NCBI GenBank assembly: GCA_964430915.1
Contig: CAYSHT010000003.1
Location: forward strand, 1-40,223
Length of the DNA: 40,223 nt
Direction: 5' to 3'
From: JAFGBH01 sp964430915
Lineage (GTDB): Bacteria > Desulfobacterota > Syntrophia > Syntrophales > UBA2210
Of this stretch, positions 25,842 to 33,844 are shown in pieces; within the stretch, counting starts at the first letter, position 1, and every line of letters starts with the position of its first letter. A program made the translations under genes and the position numbers. The notes beneath the pieces were generated by a model. That model did not search any database, was not told where the DNA came from, and saw only the letters and a list, made by a program, of their open reading frames with translations.

Positions 25842-25890
25842 GCCCCTTACCCCGTCTACAAGGCTGGGCTTGCAGGTGCGCTCCCGGCCA
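25842..25890. repeat. Palindromic repeat, family A copy 5
   Basis: It reads CCCCTTACCCCGTCTACAAG and then GCTGGGCTTGCAGGTGCGCT, ending CCCGGCC just before the rapZ stop. The second half is nearly the same as the copy at 32406-32460. Confidence 0.55.
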
Positions 25891-26757
25891 TTATTGTCTT
25901 TCCATATCCCTGTGATTTACATTTATCGTGTAGCCCTTTTCCGAAAGAAATTCGGAAATCCGATTGAGTATAACAACGGAACGATGTCGTCCACCCGTAC
26001 ATCCAACCGCTATCGTGAGGTATGTCTTCCCCTCCTTTTCATACCGCGGAATCAGAAATGATAAGAGACTGTAAATCTTGTCGAGGAAATGAAGGGTATC
26101 GTCCCATTTCAGAACGTATTCCTTTACCCTGCTGTCGTTTCCATTGTATTTTTTCAGGTCTTTGAAAAAGTAAGGATTGGGGAGAAATCTCACATCAAGC
26201 GCCATATCCGCATCGGAAGGGAGACCGTAACGATACCCGAATGATATGAGGTTTATCGTAATCTTGTTCCCTCCGAGTGGATCGAGATAATATCTCTGCA
26301 GGAGATCCTTCAGCTGATGGATGTTATAGAGTGATGTGTCGATAATATTGTCGGCAATATCCTTCAATTCGCGTAATTTTTCGCGCTCCAGTGTGATACT
26401 CTCAGACACTGTTCTCTTTTCCGAAAGGGGATGAGCCCTTCTCGTTTCGCTGAATCTGTGCAGGAGGGAATCATCGCTTGCCTCAAGAAATAATATTTCT
26501 ATGCTGTATTTTTTTTTCTTTAACTTAGAGATGACCTCCATATGTTTCTCAAGGAAATACCGCTCCCGTATATCCATAACGAGCGCCACCTTTGAGACTT
26601 CACCCGATCCTTGGCCCTCTATCTCAAGAAATTTTGGAAGGAGCAAAATGGGAAGGTTGTCGACACAAAAAAAGCCGATATCTTCGAGAGCACGAAGGGC
26701 CGTACTCTTTCCCGAACCCGAAAGGCCAGTTATGATGACAATTCGTAGATTGTTCAC
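25891..26757 (-). CDS. rapZ: RNase adapter RapZ / nucleotide-binding protein YvcJ
   Basis: A 288-residue protein. Walker A is GLSGSGKSTALRALEDIG (from about residue 11), followed by FFCVDNLPILLLPKF. The conserved C-terminal domain has ISFGYRYGLPSDADMALDVR, then RFLPNPYF and AVGCTGGRHRSVVIL. In enteric bacteria RapZ controls amino-sugar synthesis through RNase E; in other bacteria the homologue YvcJ binds nucleotides with unclear output. The start is GTG 26757, overlapping the hprK stop by 4 bases (GTGA), so translation is coupled. It ends the hpf-ptsN-hprK-rapZ unit, and no HPr gene follows in this window. Confidence 0.95.
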   Translation of the reverse strand: MNNLRIVIITGLSGSGKSTALRALEDIGFFCVDNLPILLLPKFLEIEGQGSGEVSKVALVMDIRERYFLEKHMEVISKLKKKKYSIEILFLEASDDSLLHRFSETRRAHPLSEKRTVSESITLEREKLRELKDIADNIIDTSLYNIHQLKDLLQRYYLDPLGGNKITINLISFGYRYGLPSDADMALDVRFLPNPYFFKDLKKYNGNDSRVKEYVLKWDDTLHFLDKIYSLLSFLIPRYEKEGKTYLTIAVGCTGGRHRSVVILNRISEFLSEKGYTINVNHRDMERQ

Positions 26758-27695
26758 TGTGTCCCCCCTTTCTTTATCTTGGCGAGTATCCTCTCTTCGA
26801 TTTTGTGTGAGGCGTTAGAGCCCTTCATTTTCAGGATGAAATTTCTCGCAACGATCTCCACGACCGTCGCCATATTCCCCCCTGATCTGACGGGAACTCT
26901 AATTCTCGGCAAAGGAACGCCCATTACCTCGAAAGACCCCTCTTCAGAATCAATTCTGCTGAATTCCATTCCATTTTCCCACCTGATCAGCTCAACAACG
27001 ATACCGATGTCAATTGCATCTCCCACAGCTGCTATTCCAAAGAGGCTCTTGATGTCGACGATGCCGAGCCCTCTGATTTCCATGTAATTTCTGGTAAGCT
27101 CGCTGCTCCTGCCGCAAAGGATATTCTCCCCGGTTTTTTCAATCTCAATAATGTCGTCGGCTATCAGTTTGTGTCCCCTCGTTATCAGCTCAAGGCCACA
27201 TTCACTTTTTCCGATTCCACTCTCGCCTTTTATAATAACACCGATTCCGAATATATCCATGAGCACCCCATGGATATCAACCTTTCTTTCAATCTCTCGG
27301 CGCAGCACCCCTATGAGACCGCTCCTGATAAGGGGAGCGCTATTCTCTGAGCAGAGGAGGGGAATGTCACCTTCTTCAGATAACTGCAGCAAGAAATCGG
27401 GGCCACCGTTCGCTTCGGAGAGGATTATCAGTGAAATTTTCGAGGTTTTGATTCTATGCAGAAGGTCTTCGTATTCACTAAGAGAGCTCTTTTCTTTACC
27501 TGGTATACTCGCCTGCGGGATAATGAGTATCGTCTCACCCTTCATCTCTTCCCGCAAGCCGCTCTCATGAGCTTTGTAAATCAGAATGATTGTATGTTCT
27601 ATCGTGCCTTGGATGCCGGCCCTGCCGGCAAGGAGGGTCAAGCCTAATCTCCTGTCATCATACTCGATCAGGTCATTGATGGTAATATGGCTCAT
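26754..27695 (-). CDS. hprK: HPr kinase/phosphorylase
   Basis: A 313-residue enzyme that phosphorylates or dephosphorylates a serine of HPr. An N-terminal domain (1 to about 130) is followed by HGVLMDIFGIGVIIKGESG, with the catalytic His and then the Walker A GESGIGKSE, next ELITRGHKLIADDIIEI, and MEIRGLGIVDIKSLFG in the HprK family signature. In Proteobacteria it belongs to a regulatory PTS rather than sugar uptake. It begins directly after the ptsN stop (no gap) and overlaps rapZ, fitting the common ptsN-hprK-rapZ order. No HPr or enzyme I gene is visible here. Confidence 0.96.
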   Translation of the reverse strand: MSHITINDLIEYDDRRLGLTLLAGRAGIQGTIEHTIILIYKAHESGLREEMKGETILIIPQASIPGKEKSSLSEYEDLLHRIKTSKISLIILSEANGGPDFLLQLSEEGDIPLLCSENSAPLIRSGLIGVLRREIERKVDIHGVLMDIFGIGVIIKGESGIGKSECGLELITRGHKLIADDIIEIEKTGENILCGRSSELTRNYMEIRGLGIVDIKSLFGIAAVGDAIDIGIVVELIRWENGMEFSRIDSEEGSFEVMGVPLPRIRVPVRSGGNMATVVEIVARNFILKMKGSNASHKIEERILAKIKKGGTQ

Positions 27696-28160
27696 TCAGG
27701 AAAGTGTCTTGTCTTTTTCTATTATAAGATTGTACATCTCCTCTGGTGATTCTGCCTCTATAAGCCCTTTTCTGAAATCTTTATCCTTAAGCATTCGGGA
27801 AATTTTTGCAAGTGCTTTCAAATGCTGGCCTGCAGAATTTTCAGGTGCCATGAGAAGAAAAAAGATATAAACGGGATTTCCGTCAAGGGAATCAAAACCG
27901 ACACCCTCTCTGCTTCTGCCAAAAGAGATTATAAGGTTCTCCAGACCCGCAAGCTTTCCATGGGGAATAGCAATACCATCTCCTATTCCCGTACTGCCAA
28001 GTTTTTCTCTTTCCAGGAGGACCTCAACCATGGAGTCATAATCAGCTTCTATGTTACCCTTTTTAAATACCTCGGCGAGCTCGACAAGCACCTCTCTTTT
28101 AGTTTTGGATTTCAGGTCTTCAATAATATATTCTTTTGCAATAAGTTCTTTTATATCCAT
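27696..28160 (-). CDS. ptsN: PTS EIIA-Ntr regulatory protein (PtsN)
   Basis: A 154-residue EIIA domain of the PTS nitrogen-regulatory type. The active-site His67 lies in GIGDGIAIPHGKLAG, with FGRSREGVGFDSLDGNPVYI and APENSAGQHLKALAKISRML following. The length is that of a stand-alone PtsN. In the PTS-Ntr chain it receives phosphate from EI-Ntr and NPr and affects potassium transport and sigma-54-linked functions in other bacteria. It lies 17 bases after hpf and directly before hprK. Confidence 0.95.
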   Translation of the reverse strand: MDIKELIAKEYIIEDLKSKTKREVLVELAEVFKKGNIEADYDSMVEVLLEREKLGSTGIGDGIAIPHGKLAGLENLIISFGRSREGVGFDSLDGNPVYIFFLLMAPENSAGQHLKALAKISRMLKDKDFRKGLIEAESPEEMYNLIIEKDKTLS

Positions 28161-28177
28161 GACTATATTCCCCGGCT

Positions 28178-28720
28178 TTACCCCGTTGTCTCCACAAGGA
28201 TATAGTCATCATCATCTTTCCTGAAGACGACGCTCACCTTTTCAGTCGATGAATCTCTGAAAATTTTGAACCGGTTTTTCGATTCTTCCATTTCAAGAAT
28301 TGCATCATCCACAGACATGGGGTTTAAGACGATCCTTATAATTTTAGATATCCTCTGCTGGTCCTCATCTTCCTCGAATTCCTCCGGTAGCAATTGGTCT
28401 AAGTCCTCTTGCTTTCCCTTGGATACATTCTCCTTATGATTCCTCGTCTTTTCCTTATATTTCTTTATCTGGCGCTCTACCTTATCGACTACGTTATCGA
28501 TGGCAAGGACCATCTCCTTGGCCTCTTCTCTGCCATTAAGATTTACGCCCTTGGCCAGTAATTTTATTTCCGCCACGTTTCTGAACTTCTCAACAGAAAG
28601 TGTTACACTCGCATCAACGGGTTTGTCTATATACCTTTCAAACCTGGAAAGCTTCTTCTCGACATACTCCTTCAACCAATCTTCGGCTTCTGTATTACGG
28701 AAAGTAAAGGTGATGTGCAT
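28178..28720 (-). CDS. hpf: Ribosome hibernation promoting factor, long form
   Basis: A 180-residue protein. The N-terminal ribosome-binding domain (1 to about 100) has FRNTEAEDWLKEYVEKKLSR, a beta-strand AEIKLLAKGVNLNGRE and KEMVLAIDNVVDKVERQIKK, all typical of HPF/YfiA. A charged linker rich in Lys, Glu and Asp follows. The C-terminal dimerisation domain (about 125-180) has IIRIVLNPMSVDDAILEME, then NRFKIFRDSS and DDDDYILVET. The long form can pair 70S ribosomes into 100S dimers in stationary phase. A good promoter lies upstream, so it can be made apart from rpoN. It is a usual neighbour of rpoN. Confidence 0.95.
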   Translation of the reverse strand: MHITFTFRNTEAEDWLKEYVEKKLSRFERYIDKPVDASVTLSVEKFRNVAEIKLLAKGVNLNGREEAKEMVLAIDNVVDKVERQIKKYKEKTRNHKENVSKGKQEDLDQLLPEEFEEDEDQQRISKIIRIVLNPMSVDDAILEMEESKNRFKIFRDSSTEKVSVVFRKDDDDYILVETTG

Positions 28721-28834
28721 AGCTACTCCCCCTCTCTTAATATAACCTTCTGATTATAAGCACGAAGGATACATCAATCATGATACTGCTTTTCAGAATT
28801 GGTGTCTCCTTCTTTCGGTGCAACAAAGCCTCGC

Positions 28835-28863
28835 TATATAGTTAAGTCACAGAGAAAAGTCAA
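28835..28863 (-). promoter_or_regulatory. Sigma-70-like promoter of hpf-ptsN-hprK-rapZ
   Basis: On the - strand TTGACT (28858-28863) is followed by exactly 17 bases and TATATA (28835-28840). It lies just after the rpoN stop, about 115 bases before the hpf ATG. The remaining leader shows no clear structure. Confidence 0.62.
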
Positions 28864-28878
28864 TCGGTTTTCTTCACA

Positions 28879-30318
28879 TCAAAAGTATTTTTTCCTCTTC
28901 GAGGAGGGAATAATACCCATCATCTCCCTGTATTTAGCCACCGTCCTTCGCGCAATTGATATATTGTATCCCTTCAGGATGTTGACAATCTCACTGTCTT
29001 TGTAGGGCTTCTTTTTATCCTCTTCACTTATGATCTTTCTTATTTTTTCCTTGACACTTTCAGACGCTATAGAATCTCCGTCTGTCCTTCTTATACCGCT
29101 GTTGAAAAAATACTTTAATTCTAATATTCCCCGCGGCGTGTGCATGTATTTATTTGTGGTAACCCTGCTTATGGTTGATTCATGCATCTCCACATCATAG
29201 GCCACATCTCGCAATACCATCGGCTTTAAATAGTTTATCCCCAGATCAAAGAATTCCTTCTGGTGGCGTACAATGCTCTCCGATACCTTATAGATCGTCT
29301 TTTGCCTCTGCTGAATACTCTTTATCAGCCAGATTGCAGACTGCATTCTGTCCTTAATGTATGTCTTATTGCTTTCACCGGTGGAATTATCCGATTTGTC
29401 TCCAAGTATTTTTCTATAGAGATTGCTCAGCTTAAGTCTTGGCAAGCCATCGTCGTTCAGAACAATCCTGTATTCATCGCCAACCTTAAAAACGAAGACA
29501 TCGGGTATAACATATTGAGGCCTTTCTTCGTTGTAGAGACTGCCCGGTTTGGGGTCCAATCTCTCAATCAGAAGCACCGCCGCCTGTACCTCTTCAATGG
29601 ACACCTTCTGTTTTCTGGCAATCACGTGGTAGTTTTTCGTCACGAGGTCGTTGAGATGTTCTTCGATTATCTTCCCCAGGAGATTGGAAGAAATATCCAG
29701 AAGTCGTACCTGAATCATGAGGCACTCCTTGAGGTCTCTCGCAGCGACCCCCGGGGGATCAAATTCCTGAACCTTTGCAAGAACTCCTTCGACGAAATCT
29801 TTTTCCTCATTTTCAATGGAGGCAATTTCATCCAGATTGGCTACCAGATACCCGTTATTGTCAAGATTGCCTATGATCTGTTCGCCTACCCTCTTTTCTT
29901 CCTCCGTAAAATGAGAGAGGTTAAGCTGCCACCGCAGGTGATCGGTAAGCGTCCCCGTTTTTGTTAGCACATTCTCCAGTGAAGGTGCCTCAATATCCTC
30001 GTGAGAATAGGTCCCCCCCATGGGGCCAAAGTCTTCGAGATATCCCTCCCAGTCAAAGTCGTCTCTACCGTCCCCCTCCCCCGTAATTTCTTTTGTAGTA
30101 AGCTCTACTTTAATATCGTTGATTTCAGGAGTGATTTCACCATCCGCATCGTCATCATAACTTCTTTCTTCAAGGAGGGGGTTTTCCTCCAGTTCCTTGT
30201 TGATGGCCGCAACCAGCTCAAGCCTCGAAAGCTGAAGCAGTTTGATAGACTGCTGCAGCTGAGGGGTCATTATCAACTGCTGGGTCAGTTTCAGATTTTG
30301 CTTGAGTTCAAATGGCAT
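28879..30318 (-). CDS. rpoN: RNA polymerase sigma-54 factor
   Basis: A 479-residue sigma-54. Region I is at the N-terminus (LKLTQQLIMTPQLQQSIKLL) and interacts with enhancer-binding activators. An acidic region II follows (about 55-110), then the core-binding domain (about 115-300). The HTH/DNA-binding part has MHESTISRVTTNKYMHTPRG, then LKYFFNSG, and the RpoN box ARRTVAKYRE near residue 460 (-24 recognition). It directs transcription of genes with -24/-12 promoters. The gene follows lptB by 74 bases. No clear -24/-12 site was seen in this window. Confidence 0.97.
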   Translation of the reverse strand: MPFELKQNLKLTQQLIMTPQLQQSIKLLQLSRLELVAAINKELEENPLLEERSYDDDADGEITPEINDIKVELTTKEITGEGDGRDDFDWEGYLEDFGPMGGTYSHEDIEAPSLENVLTKTGTLTDHLRWQLNLSHFTEEEKRVGEQIIGNLDNNGYLVANLDEIASIENEEKDFVEGVLAKVQEFDPPGVAARDLKECLMIQVRLLDISSNLLGKIIEEHLNDLVTKNYHVIARKQKVSIEEVQAAVLLIERLDPKPGSLYNEERPQYVIPDVFVFKVGDEYRIVLNDDGLPRLKLSNLYRKILGDKSDNSTGESNKTYIKDRMQSAIWLIKSIQQRQKTIYKVSESIVRHQKEFFDLGINYLKPMVLRDVAYDVEMHESTISRVTTNKYMHTPRGILELKYFFNSGIRRTDGDSIASESVKEKIRKIISEEDKKKPYKDSEIVNILKGYNISIARRTVAKYREMMGIIPSSKRKKYF

Positions 30319-30392
30319 TCTTTTTCCCGTCTACGGCCAATGAAGAGGACATCGGTAATTGAGTTACTCTTCCCACCAACTGCACGTCCTGC

Positions 30393-31115
30393 TCACAGGT
30401 CAAAATCTTTTCCAAGATATATTTTTCTTGCTACCTCACTACCCGCTATATCGTCGGGATTTCCCTCAATGAGTATAGTGCCTTCATTCACTATATAGGC
30501 CCTGTCGCATACCTTGAGCGTCTCCCTCACATTATGATCGGAAATCACAACACCGATTTCCTTCGATTTCAGCTTCAGTATGATGCTCTGAATATCGGCA
30601 ACCGCCAGAGGGTCAATCCCTGCGAAAGGCTCGTCGAGAAGTATATACTGCGGTGATGTCACGAGCGCTCTCGTTATTTCAACCCTTCTCCTCTCGCCGC
30701 CCGAGAGTGAGTAGGCCCTGTTCTTCGCCAGATGAGAGATATCAAGTTCCTTCAGAAGATCGTTCAGCCTTTTTTCTTGTTCGTTCTTCTCGATATCAAG
30801 CGTTTCGAGTATGGCACGTATGTTTTCCTCTACGGTAAGCTTCCTGAAGACAGAAGGTTCCTGGGGAAGATAATTGATACCCTTTCTGGCTCTCCTGTAC
30901 ATGGGATATGAGCTTATATCTTCATCATTTAATATCACACTTCCCCGGTCAGGCTTCACCAGTCCTACAATCATGTAAAAGGTAGTCGTCTTGCCGGCAC
31001 CATTCGGTCCGAGGAGTCCGACCACCTCCCCTCTTCCTACGACCAGGTCGACACTGTCTACAACCCTTCTTCCATTATAGGATTTTACTAATTGAGTCGC
31101 CAGGAGCTTTCCCAC
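30393..31115 (-). CDS. lptB: LPS export ABC transporter ATPase LptB
   Basis: A 240-residue ATP-binding subunit. Walker A is GPNGAGKTT, the signature motif is YSLSGGERRRVEITRAL, Walker B is YILLDEPFAGIDP and the switch His is in VVISDHNVRE. With LptF and LptG, not in this window, it drives LPS transfer through LptC and LptA to the outer membrane. It lies 26 bases after lptA and is followed by rpoN, the normal layout. Confidence 0.97.
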   Translation of the reverse strand: MGKLLATQLVKSYNGRRVVDSVDLVVGRGEVVGLLGPNGAGKTTTFYMIVGLVKPDRGSVILNDEDISSYPMYRRARKGINYLPQEPSVFRKLTVEENIRAILETLDIEKNEQEKRLNDLLKELDISHLAKNRAYSLSGGERRRVEITRALVTSPQYILLDEPFAGIDPLAVADIQSIILKLKSKEIGVVISDHNVRETLKVCDRAYIVNEGTILIEGNPDDIAGSEVARKIYLGKDFDL

Positions 31116-31141
31116 AATCTACTGCCACCTCTCGATTTGTT

Positions 31142-31669
31142 TCAATTTATTTCGTCGGAATATATGGTTGCCCGTACCCTGCCGTTTTCCGAACTTTCTA
31201 CGATGCCTCTGTTTTCATTCAGAAAAAATGTTATTATATCGCCTCTGACCACATTTTCTCCCTCCTTCATTTCCGCGTTTCCTCGTATAATTATTTTCTG
31301 CTCCCCGTTATAGAAAATCGCACTATCCCCCGTGACAGTCCTGTCTTCCCTCTCGACCCGTACATTCCCCTTCGCCTCTATCCTGTCAATCTCACCGGAT
31401 GTCATCATGCCCGTGGAGGAATTCTCTTTCACACCCTCACGCTTTGAGTAATAAAGATATATCCTGTCTGAATTAATAATGATATTTTCCCTTGTCACAA
31501 CGACATTCCCGGTAAATAGTATGAGATTCTTGTCGTCATAGGCATCGAGCCTGTCAGAGGCAATTTTTATGGCCGTTGCATTCCCTGATTCACTATTGCA
31601 GAGAGGAGAAAAGAGGAAGGGTACGATGGAGATAACAACAAATAAAATCGAAGCTCTATTTTTCAACAT
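31142..31669 (-). CDS. lptA: Periplasmic LPS transport protein LptA
   Basis: A 175-residue exported protein. It starts with a signal peptide (MLKNRASILFVVISIVPFLF and then SPLCNSE), and the Cys is followed by Asn-Ser, so a lipoprotein is possible but not convincing. The rest is a beta-jellyroll of the OstA family with repeated short strands: FTGNVVVTRENIIINSD, IEAKGNVRVEREDRTVTGD and IRGNAEMKEGENVVRGD. It forms the periplasmic bridge for LPS. The gene is 13 bases after lptC and 26 bases before lptB. Confidence 0.92.
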   Translation of the reverse strand: MLKNRASILFVVISIVPFLFSPLCNSESGNATAIKIASDRLDAYDDKNLILFTGNVVVTRENIIINSDRIYLYYSKREGVKENSSTGMMTSGEIDRIEAKGNVRVEREDRTVTGDSAIFYNGEQKIIIRGNAEMKEGENVVRGDIITFFLNENRGIVESSENGRVRATIYSDEIN

Positions 31670-31682
31670 TATTCAAAAACAC

Positions 31683-32252
31683 CTAATTGTTCATGCCGGT
31701 ATCGTCTATTATTACATCGACATTCGAAAGAAGCGAAATTCTCCTGTCTTTCAAGGAAAGTGTCATTCCCTTTCCCCGTACCTTCATAGAGGAGTTTTCC
31801 ATAGTTATGTCTTCTTCCGTATAAATTCTTTTTTCAGAATGAGAAAATTTCAAATGATCGGTCCCGAATTGACTGCCTTCATCTGAGACTATAGAGACAT
31901 CGCCACTAATATCAATGTCCTTCGTATCGGTTTGCAGGGTACCCTCGTTTCCTGTCATAAGATAGGTTCTGCCGTCAGCGAGCGTGAGCCTCACTGCAAT
32001 ATCATCGAAAAGGGCAATATTTTTATCTCTCATATACTGGGCAGCCCTTGCATCGATTTCCCATATCAGCTCGGGATCGCCAACTTCGGTAAAATGAAAA
32101 TTTCTTATCTCAATATCGGCTTTGTCTGAAAACACATTGAGTACTACTTCGTCTCCTCCCTTTCGATCATGAAAGACAAAGATAAGTAGCACCACAGCGA
32201 GGAGCACCGTGCCTCCCCAAAATAAACCCCTTTTCAATTTGCTTTTTTGCAA
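31683..32252 (-). CDS. lptC: LPS export protein LptC
   Basis: A 189-residue protein anchored by one N-terminal helix (about 8-27, GLFWGGTVLLAVVLLIFVF) with a periplasmic jellyroll containing MTGNEGTLQTDTKDIDISGD and YTEEDITMENSSMKVRGKGM. The start is TTG 32252, and I see no strong ribosome site. A promoter-like sequence lies only about 25 bases upstream. LptC passes LPS from the LptBFG complex to LptA. It begins the lptCAB-rpoN unit after a 220-base gap following kdsC that carries a family A repeat. Confidence 0.9.
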   Translation of the reverse strand: MQKSKLKRGLFWGGTVLLAVVLLIFVFHDRKGGDEVVLNVFSDKADIEIRNFHFTEVGDPELIWEIDARAAQYMRDKNIALFDDIAVRLTLADGRTYLMTGNEGTLQTDTKDIDISGDVSIVSDEGSQFGTDHLKFSHSEKRIYTEEDITMENSSMKVRGKGMTLSLKDRRISLLSNVDVIIDDTGMNN

Positions 32253-32278
32253 AGGTTCAACCGGTCTTTTTTAAGAAA

Positions 32279-32307
32279 AATATAGCATCCCCCACTCAAC
32301 ATGTAAA
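32279..32307 (-). promoter_or_regulatory. Sigma-70-like promoter of lptC-lptA-lptB-rpoN
   Basis: On the - strand TTTACA (32302-32307) is followed by 17 bases and TATATT (32279-32284), a close match to the consensus. Transcription would start about 20 bases before the lptC start. Confidence 0.62.
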
Positions 32308-32405
32308 GTTGATTCGGCAACCTTCCTTCGCACGTTCTATGCCATATTTCTCATTTTCTGATTTTTTATGGAAAAACCGATATGCTTCTGGCAAGGTATT
32401 ATAGC

Positions 32406-32460
32406 TGTGAAGCTCCCCGCCTACAAGGCGAGGCTCGCGGGTGCGCTCCCGGTCAAGAAA
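32406..32460. repeat. Palindromic repeat, family A copy 6
   Basis: The segment has GTGAAGCTCCCCGCCTACAA, then GGCGAGGCTCGCGGGTGCGC and TCCCGGTCAAG. CCCCGCC pairs imperfectly with GGCGAGG, and a second smaller hairpin, CGGGTGCGCTCCCG, follows. It lies just after the kdsC stop on the - strand and may attenuate read-through into lptC. Confidence 0.6.
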
Positions 32461-32472
32461 CTTCAAGTCCAC

Positions 32473-33015
32473 TCAAGGTATCTGGTACATTGAAACAACG
32501 CTTTCCCATCGTCCCTGAATCTTTAGAATCATTTCACAAACTTCTCGTACCGCACCATCACCCCCTTTTTTTTCTGTTACATAATCGGCAATTTGTAATA
32601 CCTCGGGACCGGCATCTGCCACGGCCACCGAAAGCCCTACCTTTCTGAACACGGGGATATCCACTATATCATCTCCCATATATGCCACCGAACCACTTGA
32701 CAAACCCTTCTCGTTTAAAATTCTATCCAGGCTTTCACCCTTGTTTTTGGAACCCTGATAGACATCTCGAACACCAAGTTCATGTGCCCGATGTTCCACC
32801 ACCTGTGATTTTCTGCCCGTCAGGAAAAAGACCTCGATTCCGGCCCTCATCAGGAGTTTTATGCCATGTCCGTCTCTCGCATTAAAATGCTTCGTCTCAT
32901 TTCCCAGATCATCAATTATTATTTTACCGTCAGTCATGACACCGTCGACATCCATGATAAGAACGGAAACCGCCTCTACCTTCTTACGTAAGATTTCTCC
33001 AATGGTTCGTTTCAT
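32473..33015 (-). CDS. kdsC: KDO-8-phosphate phosphatase
   Basis: A 180-residue HAD phosphatase of the KdsC type, without a cap domain. Motif I is VLIMDVDGVMTDGKI, motif II is VFFLTGRKS, the Lys is in YQGSKNKGESLDRIL and motif III is VAYMGDDIVDIPVF. It removes phosphate from KDO-8-phosphate to give KDO for lipid A-core. It overlaps the kdsA stop by 4 bases (ATGA), so the two are coupled. The length matches the family. Confidence 0.96.
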   Translation of the reverse strand: MKRTIGEILRKKVEAVSVLIMDVDGVMTDGKIIIDDLGNETKHFNARDGHGIKLLMRAGIEVFFLTGRKSQVVEHRAHELGVRDVYQGSKNKGESLDRILNEKGLSSGSVAYMGDDIVDIPVFRKVGLSVAVADAGPEVLQIADYVTEKKGGDGAVREVCEMILKIQGRWESVVSMYQIP

Positions 33016-33839
33016 ATGCTATCTTTCTTTACGATATGGTCTATCTCTTTTATGTCCGCAAGCAATCCTGAAACTGAATCAAGAAAGAGCGAATTGGGAC
33101 CATCACACAGTGCACACTCGGGATCCGGATGGACTTCCAGGAAAAGTCCGTCAATACCAACTGCTACGGCTGCCCTCGCTAGATAGAGGGCCATCTTACG
33201 TTCGCCGCCTGACGCACTTCCCTTCCCCCCGGGGAGTTGAACACTGTGAGTCGCATCGAATATTACCGGATATCCCGTTTCCCGGAGCATCGGAAGGGAT
33301 CTCATGTCAGCAACAAGGTTATTGTAACCGAAACTGAATCCCCGTTCCGTAATCACCACATTATCATTTCCCGTAGACGTAATTTTATTCAATATATGAG
33401 ACACATCCCAGGGTGCAAGAAACTGACCTTTTTTTATATTGACGACGCCTGCATGACGGGCAACCTCTATGACAAAATCCGTCTGCCTGCAGAGAAATGC
33501 CGGTATCTGCACGACGTCAAGCACCGATGATGCTTCCTCGATCTCTTCAAAGCGGTGGACATCGGAGAGTATGGGAATTCCGAATTCTTCCTTTACCATT
33601 TGAAGGATTCTAAGCCCCTCTTTTATACCGGGGCCCCTGAAAGAATTGAGCGATGTACGATTCGCCTTATCATAGGAGGCCTTAAAAATGAGGGGAACGT
33701 CTAACTCCTCGGTGATCCCTTTTAATGTCCTGGCCACCTCGATAGTCTTGTCTTCATCCTCAATAACGCAGGGCCCTGCAATAAGTACGAAGGGTAATCC
33801 CCCTCCCATGACAAAATCATCAAAGACAATCTGTTTCAT
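33012..33839 (-). CDS. kdsA: 2-dehydro-3-deoxyphosphooctonate aldolase (KDO-8-P synthase)
   Basis: A 275-residue TIM-barrel enzyme that joins phosphoenolpyruvate and arabinose-5-phosphate. Motifs include VLIAGPCVIEDEDKTIEVAR, FKASYDKANRTSLNSFRGPG, LSDVHRFEEIEEA, PAFLCRQTDFVIEVAR and FDATHSVQLPGG. Length and motifs match the family, which includes metal-dependent and independent types that cannot be separated with certainty here. It starts five bases after the TPR-protein stop, so it is likely cotranscribed with that gene and xer. Confidence 0.97.
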   Translation of the reverse strand: MKQIVFDDFVMGGGLPFVLIAGPCVIEDEDKTIEVARTLKGITEELDVPLIFKASYDKANRTSLNSFRGPGIKEGLRILQMVKEEFGIPILSDVHRFEEIEEASSVLDVVQIPAFLCRQTDFVIEVARHAGVVNIKKGQFLAPWDVSHILNKITSTGNDNVVITERGFSFGYNNLVADMRSLPMLRETGYPVIFDATHSVQLPGGKGSASGGERKMALYLARAAVAVGIDGLFLEVHPDPECALCDGPNSLFLDSVSGLLADIKEIDHIVKKDSI

Positions 33840-33844
33840 TTCCT

